Shown: positions 17,667 through 24,300 of the stretch, in pieces | How positions within the stretch are numbered: the first letter of the stretch is position 1 | Layout: every line of letters begins with the position of its first letter | From: JARRNE01 sp963824085 | GTDB lineage: Bacteria > Pseudomonadota > Gammaproteobacteria > Chromatiales > Chromatiaceae | NCBI GenBank assembly: GCA_963824085.1 | Contig: CAWGNT010000008.1 | Span: forward strand, 1 to 48,966 | Direction of reading: 5' to 3' | DNA length: 48,966 bases | Made by a program: the position numbers and the translations under genes | Notes under the pieces: generated by a model | Told to the model about the DNA's origin: nothing | The model's database searches: none | Seen by the model: only the letters and a program-made list of their open reading frames with translations

Positions 17667-19364
17667 CTAGGCCGAGCCCTTCCCGTCCGGTTCCACGCGA
17701 TCGGCCTGTTCAACTCCGCGTAACGGGTTGTCGAAGTTGAAGCCGAACAGCCGCGGATTCTCGCCGATGACCGCTGCGGAGAAGATATAGAAGACGTAGT
17801 CGTAGGTCTCCTTCGGGATGCTATGTTCCTGCAGCAGCTTCCAGAAGTTTCGGTCCCGGGGGTTGTCGGGCATCTCGCGAATGCGGTTGATGATGTTGGC
17901 TGGGCCCCAGTTGTAGGAGGCCATCACCAGGAGACCGGACGCCTCAGCGTCTGTCTTGTAGAGATCGCGCAAGAAGTTGGCCGCGGCCTCGGTGGCGGCC
18001 TCGAAATCGAAGCGCTGATCGTCCGGGTCGTAATCCGGAATGTCTTTTAGCGGGCCAACCTGAAGGCCGTAGCGGACTGCCGTGCTTGCAATAAACTGCC
18101 ACGCCCCTTTGGCTACGCCCCAACGGGTCATGGGTCCGACCGCTCGTGTGTTGAAGCCGCTCTCCTGAAGCCCTAGGTAGAAGAATTGGGGCGGCAGATC
18201 ATGTGACTGCAAGGCCTTGGCGATCGTCTCGACGTAGCCGTTCTCCTCTGCCGTGCGAATCCCGCGTGCCAGGCGGCCGGTGGCCTGCCACTTCTTGATG
18301 TAGACCTTGACCTCCTCCTTGAACTCGTCGGGCATGTTGAGCTCGCATTCCCCGAAGACGCGTGCGATCGTCAGAATCGTCCGATCCTCTGGGCTGAGGG
18401 ATGCTTCCGGCGACTCGGCCTCGTCGACATACTTCTGATAGCGCGCCAACATGTGCTTGAGTCTGGTGCGGTTGGCCTGCAGCTCGCTCTCAAGCCTGAG
18501 CTCCTTGGTGCTGTGCACGCGATCCTCCAAGCGTGCAAGCTCGACCTCCAACGTCTTGATGTCGTAAAAGAGGTCGACCGCCAGTGCATTCGCTTTCTCG
18601 ACCTTCTGGTTCTGCCAGATCAGTACCCCAATGGCGAACGCCAGGAGCACTCCGAGGACGGTGAAGGCCGCCGTATAGCGTCTGCGGTGCCGCTTCTCGC
18701 GGAGGAAGAACGCCTGGCGCACCATCTGGGTATGCTCACCCGCCTCTGCGCCGCCCTTGTCGCCGAAGTAATGCGAGGCGATCTCATCGAACGCTATTGC
18801 CCGCGGCACCGACGGGCTTGCCGAAGGACTCGCGGGCGTCGCAGCCGGCTGATCACCCACGGCAGTGCCGGGGCGCCCCGGCGGGGGGGCTGCCGGCGCG
18901 GACGGCTGGGTCCACTGCTGCGCAGGGGTCGCGGGGGCCGGCGACGGCCTGACGACGGTCCTGTCGTCTGGGACCTCGCGCGCCCTGTCGTCTTGGGCCG
19001 GTTGCAGCTTGTCGGCCGTGAGGATGACAACAGGCCCGTTCTCGCCGAGCTGGACAGCACCGTGCCCGACCAAGGGCTCTCTCGTTATCCGCCTCCCTTC
19101 GAGCAGTGTGCCGTTCGCGCTGCTCAAGTCCTGAATCCACCAGCTCCCGGCTTCGCGGTAGATTTCCGCATGGTGGCGGCTGACGCTGTCAACCGGCAGA
19201 CACACATCGCAGTCGCTGTGACGTCCGAGGCGGAAGGCGCTAGTGAAGTGCCGCGAGCAGGGGGCCCCGTCGGCACCTTGCCATTGGACCAGGACACCAG
19301 TTGGCCCGTCGCTCGTGCCGGGTCGTGGCGCTGCCCTGAGAACTGTGCGGTCGACCTCCACCAT
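17667..19364 (-). CDS. FHA-transmembrane-lytic transglycosylase fusion
   Basis: This 565-residue protein joins two compartments. Residues about 20-115 form an FHA domain (FRLGRHSDCDV, VSRHHAEIY, SSANGTLLEG). A Pro/Ala-rich linker (about 138-190) leads to a basic stretch (REKRHRRR) and one transmembrane helix (about 231-250). By the positive-inside rule the FHA part is cytoplasmic. A coiled coil (about 255-315) and an SLT-type transglycosylase domain (about 380-545) then lie in the periplasm. The catalytic Glu is about residue 401 in LGLQESGFNTRAVGP; GAWQFIASTA and MASYNWGPANI are the other family motifs. The layout suggests a wall-cleaving enzyme whose position or partners depend on cytoplasmic threonine phosphorylation. 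Confidence 0.92.
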   Translation of the reverse strand: MVEVDRTVLRAAPRPGTSDGPTGVLVQWQGADGAPCSRHFTSAFRLGRHSDCDVCLPVDSVSRHHAEIYREAGSWWIQDLSSANGTLLEGRRITREPLVGHGAVQLGENGPVVILTADKLQPAQDDRAREVPDDRTVVRPSPAPATPAQQWTQPSAPAAPPPGRPGTAVGDQPAATPASPSASPSVPRAIAFDEIASHYFGDKGGAEAGEHTQMVRQAFFLREKRHRRRYTAAFTVLGVLLAFAIGVLIWQNQKVEKANALAVDLFYDIKTLEVELARLEDRVHSTKELRLESELQANRTRLKHMLARYQKYVDEAESPEASLSPEDRTILTIARVFGECELNMPDEFKEEVKVYIKKWQATGRLARGIRTAEENGYVETIAKALQSHDLPPQFFYLGLQESGFNTRAVGPMTRWGVAKGAWQFIASTAVRYGLQVGPLKDIPDYDPDDQRFDFEAATEAAANFLRDLYKTDAEASGLLVMASYNWGPANIINRIREMPDNPRDRNFWKLLQEHSIPKETYDYVFYIFSAAVIGENPRLFGFNFDNPLRGVEQADRVEPDGKGSA

Positions 19365-19512
19365 GATATCCAGCGCTTCAGCCCATCAGGAGGTGGTCGG
19401 ATCGTTCACGAAGACTGGGGATGGGCAGACCGCGCTGGTGAGACTCTGGAGCCTGTCGATACAACGGGCGCCTCGGCGGCGGGACCTAGCGGCAGAGAGG
19501 TGACCGGTATGT

Positions 19513-20169
19513 CTATGACCTCGGCTCCGGCCGGTAGATCCAGAACTGGCCGCTGACGGTCACTGTGATGCTGGTGTCACCTTCCTGGGTCTGACCGCTT
19601 TCGAAGTACAGCTGTATGCGGTGGACGGCGCTGCCTTCAGGCGCGTTCTGCTCGAGAACCGTAATCGCACCATTGCCGTCGTTCGACAGAACAATGGCGG
19701 TATGGTGAGGCCGCTCCTGGCTCTCTTCTTGCCACCCGTCCGGCCTGTCAGTCCTCTTCTCGAACGCGTAATCTCGGAACTGGATGATATCCCCGCGGGC
19801 TGCGTCCCCGACCGTAACCGGCGTACCCCACCGGTAGTCCGCGTCGGCGGTGACGGGTCCATAGTCGGCCGCACTCCGTGCGCCTGCCGCGCGTAACGCA
19901 CGGTCCGCGAGGTCGAAGCATTCCCCGTTGCCGACGCGCTGGCCAAGCCGGCTGCTGGCGTAGCTCACTACCTGGTCACCCAGGGACCGATCCCCCGCCT
20001 TTGCAGAGGTCCCGCCCTTGTTGTCCAGCCCAACGGGACCCGGAACGGCTGTACGGCCCCGAGCGAGGGTGCCGTCGTCGATGACGACGGGCTCGGTCGT
20101 CAGCTCGTTGATGGGGCCGGGTGGTCGTTGTGAAGCCACGGACTCTCGCCAATCTTCGGTGTCATCCAA
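19513..20169 (-). CDS. CHAP-like (NlpC/P60-fold) protein without signal peptide
   Basis: This 218-residue protein has a variable N-terminal 60 residues. A domain like CHAP cysteine amidases follows: DQVVSYASSRLGQRVGNGEC puts the nucleophile at about Cys84, and the histidine is in PHHTAIVL (about 154-161), followed by an acidic/amide position near VLEQNAP. Such enzymes cut peptide cross-links in peptidoglycan. No signal peptide or membrane helix is seen at the start MDDTEDWRESV, so export by Sec is unlikely, or the real start differs. It lies 148 bases upstream of the FHA-transglycosylase gene on the same strand. Its substrate is inferred only from the fold. Confidence 0.78.
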   Translation of the reverse strand: MDDTEDWRESVASQRPPGPINELTTEPVVIDDGTLARGRTAVPGPVGLDNKGGTSAKAGDRSLGDQVVSYASSRLGQRVGNGECFDLADRALRAAGARSAADYGPVTADADYRWGTPVTVGDAARGDIIQFRDYAFEKRTDRPDGWQEESQERPHHTAIVLSNDGNGAITVLEQNAPEGSAVHRIQLYFESGQTQEGDTSITVTVSGQFWIYRPEPRS

Positions 20170-20631
20170 GGAGGGCCGGACCGGGTCTGCGGGTGACGAT
20201 CGGTCACCAGGCCTGTCTGAGAGAGGATAGCTGTTGGGTTGCCGCCGGGCAATGGAGCCTCTTGTCGGCGAACGACCGAAGCGCGTCCCGGACTCATCGT
20301 TCGGCCAAGGATGCCGGCCCTTCCGGCCCGGCGCTTGAGATCGCAGTGGCGCGATGGGATCATGTCAAAGGGCAGCGATCCAGTCGGTTTTGTGGCTACT
20401 ATCGGCGAATCAAGCGAGTCGCCATGCGCGCAGTGGGCTGTGTAGCGCAGGCACCCGGGTCCGGCCTCGATTAGGGGCCGCGGTGGCGCCCCGTTCGCGT
20501 ATGCAGTCCGGTACATTCTTTACTTTCTCCGTCAATCGCCCAACGAGGCCGCCCCGGCCACGATCTTTGGTTGTATGCGCGGGACGGAAGCTGTTGGGTT
20601 TCACGACCGGACCCTCAGGACATCAAGAGCC
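20170..20631. other. Divergent intergenic region of the FHA/kinase cluster
   Basis: This gap of about 460 bases separates the minus-strand FHA/CHAP genes from the plus-strand lipoprotein, sensor and kinase genes. Promoters for both sides should lie here. No sigma54 -24/-12 element or clear sigma70 pair was found by eye. Short open frames on both strands look non-coding. Confidence 0.45.
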
Positions 20632-21654
20632 GTGGCTAGCCGTCCAGCGATCGTCTGCATTGCGATTCTGATCCCTCCACTCTCCAGCTGTGTCGGTCAA
20701 CCGACCAAGCTGCCGGGTACGTCCGGTCAACAGTCGGGCACATGGGCCCCTACAAGGTCCGCGAGCCGCACGTACGACGGCACGATATCGGCAGTCACTT
20801 CGCACACGAGCGAGCCCTCCCGAATCGCCAGCTCTGTCCCGCCCGAGAGGCCTGCCGCCAAGCAGACCGGACAGGCGACGGCTGCTCGCACGGGTTCGCA
20901 GGGCCGGCCGACGGCTGGCGGCAGGGTGTCGATGACTGGTCCTGGGCAGACCCCTGAAGCGACCCATCCGGCCGGACCCTCCACGGGCGAAGTCGGGCAC
21001 GCTGCGCGGCCGGAACCTCACATCACCAGCGCCTCCAGCGTCACCAGTGCCGGGCCGGATGAGTCCGCCAAGGCGGCCGCAGGGAAAATGGTTCCGGGCA
21101 ACGACACGCCAGATTTTTCCCGTGCGCCTCCCGCGGCCGCGCCTCAGGTGGCGATGATCGCCAAGGGCGAGCCGTTTAAAGGGACCGAGCCGGATATCGG
21201 CAAGCTGATCTTCGACGACGCCCATCTGCCCATGACCTTTCCCAACGGTTGGGTGCTCGATCGGCGACGCGACCGCCTGGACGGCGTGACCCGGTGTCTG
21301 CTGTTGTCTCCCAAGCAGCCAATCTTCGACGGCTACGAGCAGTCGAGAGTCCAGCTGCAGGTGACCACCCGCGCCCTGCTGGTCATGGCGGGCTCGAACA
21401 TCGATGCCAGCTATCCCAATCAGGGCGTGCGGGTGGATAACCGAGCGCTGGTGCCGTTTCAACACAAGCTTGTGGACAAGCGTTCGGCCTTTGCCAGCGG
21501 TCCGGTCCAGTCGTCCATGGCTGCCGGCAGGAACCTCACGGTCGCCCTCGGATTCTGGCCGACCTGGCCTGTGACCAAGACCCAGCAGACGACATTCAAT
21601 TTGACGGGATTCGGTTCGGCCTATGCGGCTTTGCAGGCCTGTTCAAAGCAATGA
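20632..21654 (+). CDS. Putative lipoprotein with Ser/Thr/Pro-rich linker, function unknown
   Basis: The frame opens at ATG 20575. GTG 20632 gives a compact lipoprotein signal (VASRPAIVCIAILIPPLSSC) with AGGA upstream, so it is preferred, giving 340 residues. The next 150 residues are rich in Ser, Thr, Pro, Gly and Ala, typical of an extended periplasmic spacer or, given the Thr content, of a phospho-acceptor region. The C-terminal 160 residues (from about PDIGKLIFDDAHLPMTFPNG) are a compact domain that I do not recognise, with an internal LQVTTRALLVMAG strand-helix and a final ALQACSKQ. It starts the plus-strand half of the cluster, 91 bases before the haem sensor gene. Confidence 0.72.
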   Translation: MASRPAIVCIAILIPPLSSCVGQPTKLPGTSGQQSGTWAPTRSASRTYDGTISAVTSHTSEPSRIASSVPPERPAAKQTGQATAARTGSQGRPTAGGRVSMTGPGQTPEATHPAGPSTGEVGHAARPEPHITSASSVTSAGPDESAKAAAGKMVPGNDTPDFSRAPPAAAPQVAMIAKGEPFKGTEPDIGKLIFDDAHLPMTFPNGWVLDRRRDRLDGVTRCLLLSPKQPIFDGYEQSRVQLQVTTRALLVMAGSNIDASYPNQGVRVDNRALVPFQHKLVDKRSAFASGPVQSSMAAGRNLTVALGFWPTWPVTKTQQTTFNLTGFGSAYAALQACSKQ

Positions 21655-21745
21655 GCGCGTGCCTGTGCAACCATTGGCGCGTGCCCGCATAACGGACATT
21701 CCAGCTGGGGCACGACGCTAATCACCTCGCCCTAAGGACTGATCG

Positions 21746-22627
21746 ATGAGCCTGAGACTCAAGTTCAATCTGGCATTGGGGATCGCAACCCTAATGGCGA
21801 TTTTGCTGGCGAGCTTTTTCGCCCGGCAGTTTTTGGAATACAACGCCAGGGACGAGATATTGGAGAGCGCGCGGATGCTGATGCAGAGTGCCATCGCCGT
21901 GCGCGGCTACACGGTCGAGGAGATCCGACCGCTGCTGGCCATGCAGCAGAAACGCCAGTTCCTGCCGCAGACCGTACCTGCGTATGCTGCTCACCGGTAC
22001 GTGAAGCAGCTTCAGAAGACCTATCCGGACTACGGTTACCGCGAGGCGACCCTCAACCCCACCAATCCGGCGGACCGCGCCGCGGAATGGGAAGGGGACA
22101 TCGTCAACTGGTTCCGCAACCACGACAGCAGCAAGGAGCTGATCGGGACCCGAAACACGCCCACCGGTCCGTCTCTCTACATGAGCCGGCCGATCGAGAT
22201 CACGGATCCCGCCTGCCTCACGTGCCATAGCACGCCTTCGGCGGCACCTCAGACCCTCATCGACTCCTACGGAACGGCGAACGGCTTCGGGTGGAAGCTG
22301 AACGAGGTGGTCGGCGCACAGATCGTCTCCGTTCCCATGAGCGTACCGCTGGCGCGCGCCAACCAGACCTTCCTGGTCTTCGTCGGTGTGGTCGCCGGCG
22401 TTTTTCTACTGATCGCGATCTTGGTGAACATCATGCTGCATTACATCGTCATCAAGCCGATCAAGGTGATGTCGGACAAGGCGAACGAGATTAGCCTGGG
22501 TGCACTGAATGTTCCGGAGCTTCAGGTAAAGGGCAAGGACGAGATCGCCGTGCTCGGCCAATCCTTTAACCGCATGCATCGCAGCCTGGCTAATGCCGTC
22601 AGGATGCTGGACGAAACCGAGGTCTGA
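21746..22627 (+). CDS. DUF3365 (Tll0287-like) haem-binding sensor with HAMP domain
   Basis: This 293-residue inner-membrane protein has a first transmembrane helix (about 8-26), a periplasmic DUF3365/Tll0287-like PAS-type domain (about 30-205), a second helix (about 208-232) and a HAMP linker (about 233-288). The periplasmic domain contains DPACLTCHST, a CxxCH haem c site at about 157-161, as in known Tll0287-like proteins. The chain stops after the HAMP domain; there is no kinase, cyclase or methyl-accepting module. The soluble Ser/Thr kinase gene begins 196 bases downstream, so the output may be supplied in trans. It could sense redox state, oxygen, NO or a haem ligand; which of these is not shown. 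Confidence 0.88.
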   Translation: MSLRLKFNLALGIATLMAILLASFFARQFLEYNARDEILESARMLMQSAIAVRGYTVEEIRPLLAMQQKRQFLPQTVPAYAAHRYVKQLQKTYPDYGYREATLNPTNPADRAAEWEGDIVNWFRNHDSSKELIGTRNTPTGPSLYMSRPIEITDPACLTCHSTPSAAPQTLIDSYGTANGFGWKLNEVVGAQIVSVPMSVPLARANQTFLVFVGVVAGVFLLIAILVNIMLHYIVIKPIKVMSDKANEISLGALNVPELQVKGKDEIAVLGQSFNRMHRSLANAVRMLDETEV

Positions 22628-22823
22628 CGCTTGGGCTCGCCTGCTTCGGAGGACAGAGGAAGGAGGGCGGTGCGTACCGTCCGGCGCTGAGCTGTGGCGA
22701 ATGTCTGCTTCGAATCGCTGTCCGAGACATCGTTCATGGCGTGGAGTGATCAGCGCCGACCGACGCGTTGTGGCCGAGCTCGAGCACTGATCACGCGACC
22801 GGATCCGTTCTTATCGCTGCAAT

Positions 22824-24296
22824 ATGTCAGAGACGTGGAAGGGTTCCCGCGCCGATATCCCCAAGGCGCTTGGGAAATACGAGATCCGAGGCGTACTTGG
22901 GCGCGGCGGCATGGGTGTCGTCTACAGGGCGTACGACCGTGACATCGACCGACCGGTCGCGATAAAGGTCGTCCACGCCCATTTGGTCGCGGGCGGCACC
23001 AATGAGGATCTGCTGCAGCGCTTCCGGCAGGAGGCACGGGCCGCCGCCCGATGCGTACACCCCAATATCGTCACCGTGTTTGATTATGGAGTCAGCCAGC
23101 TTGGGCCCTTCATGGTCATGGAGCTTGTGGAGGGACTTGACCTCAAGGCTTTGCTCAGGGCGGAGCGCGCCTGGCCTCTAAGGCAACGCGCGGACATCGT
23201 GCTTCAGGTGTTGGCAGCCTTGGAGTATGCCCATAAGCAGGGGGTGGTTCACCGCGACATCAAGCCTGCCAATATCCTGTTGCTTGACAATGGGTCGGTG
23301 AAGGTCACGGATTTCGGTGTCGCGAAAATTGACACGTCGGACCTCACGTTCCTCGGGGAGATGATCGGAACTCCGACCTATATGTCGCCAGAGGCTCGCA
23401 ATGGTGAGGTCGTCGACTGCCGCGCCGACCTCTACACGGTGGGCGTCGTATTGCTGGAGCTTCTCTCCGGACAGCGCCCCGATCCGGAGCACCTGGCGCC
23501 CACGGATATCGCCGCGTCACTCGATGAGGCGGGTCTGCCCGACACGGAGCGCCGAGGCTTCGAGCGACTTATCCGTAAGGCGTTGGAGCCGTCGCCGGCA
23601 CGGCGTCACCAAACAGCCGCCCAGCTCGTCGCGGAGCTTAAATCCGTTCTGGCTCCCGACACCGTCTATCTGCCCGCTACCCAAGAGCTTGCCGCGACCG
23701 TCATCGAGACCAGACGGCACGTCACTGCGCGGCTGGGAGGGCGCGAGGAGGCCGAGCACACAAGTAACGGTGATATCTCCCACTTCACGCCGTCACCGGA
23801 GATCACCGCGTTGCTCAACGAGTCGCTCGCGCGGCACCTCGGCCCGGTCTCGTCACGGGTGGTCCGGGCGGCCGTTGCGCGCTCAAGCGGTCTCAACGAC
23901 CTGATTGAGCGGTTGGCCGCGCAGATCCCGAGCGCCGGGGAGCGCGCCGAGTTTATTCGTGGCGTGGACAGCAAGGGGGTGCGCCGCCTGGGTACATTGA
24001 CAGGTACGCCCGGCGGCGGGACGCATGGGCGCGGGAGTGTCAGTCCCGAGATCGGCGCCGCCGGTCCGTCGCGTGCGACGCCCGGCTCGAGCACGGCCCT
24101 GGCAACCCAATTCTCCCAGACCGAGCTGGCACAGATCACCGAGCAGCTGGTGGTTCACGTCGGTCCACTAGCCCCCCACCTGGTCAAGCGCGCGGCGAAG
24201 AGGGCGACCAACGCCCGCCAGCTGTACGAGTTGCTGGCCGAGCAGATCACGGACGAGAGGGAGCGCGAGACCTTCCTGTCCCATTGTCGATGGTGA
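22824..24296 (+). CDS. Soluble Ser/Thr protein kinase with duplicated C-terminal domain
   Basis: This 490-residue protein has a full Hanks-type kinase domain (about 18-275): glycine loop GRGGMG (26-31), catalytic Lys48 in VAIKVV, HRDIKPAN (143-150), DFG (163-165) and SPE (188-190). All key residues are present, so it should be active. No transmembrane helix is seen, unlike PknB-type kinases. The C-terminal part has two related units of about 50 residues (about 328-378 and 436-486) sharing L..H.GP....V..A..R, then L...LA.QI....ER..F, joined by a Gly/Ser-rich linker. It is the obvious partner for the three FHA proteins encoded upstream. Start MSETWKG is preceded by a poor ribosome binding site. 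Confidence 0.94.
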   Translation: MSETWKGSRADIPKALGKYEIRGVLGRGGMGVVYRAYDRDIDRPVAIKVVHAHLVAGGTNEDLLQRFRQEARAAARCVHPNIVTVFDYGVSQLGPFMVMELVEGLDLKALLRAERAWPLRQRADIVLQVLAALEYAHKQGVVHRDIKPANILLLDNGSVKVTDFGVAKIDTSDLTFLGEMIGTPTYMSPEARNGEVVDCRADLYTVGVVLLELLSGQRPDPEHLAPTDIAASLDEAGLPDTERRGFERLIRKALEPSPARRHQTAAQLVAELKSVLAPDTVYLPATQELAATVIETRRHVTARLGGREEAEHTSNGDISHFTPSPEITALLNESLARHLGPVSSRVVRAAVARSSGLNDLIERLAAQIPSAGERAEFIRGVDSKGVRRLGTLTGTPGGGTHGRGSVSPEIGAAGPSRATPGSSTALATQFSQTELAQITEQLVVHVGPLAPHLVKRAAKRATNARQLYELLAEQITDERERETFLSHCRW

Positions 24297-24300
24297 GACC

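Noticed and set aside
21709..21730. GGGGCACGACGCTAATC upstream of the haem sensor as a sigma54 promoter
   Set aside because: The spacing and -12 element do not fit.
14959..24296. Type VI secretion locus
   Set aside because: FHA proteins and a Ser/Thr kinase fit, but none of the sheath, baseplate, TssM/TssJ or ClpV genes is present.
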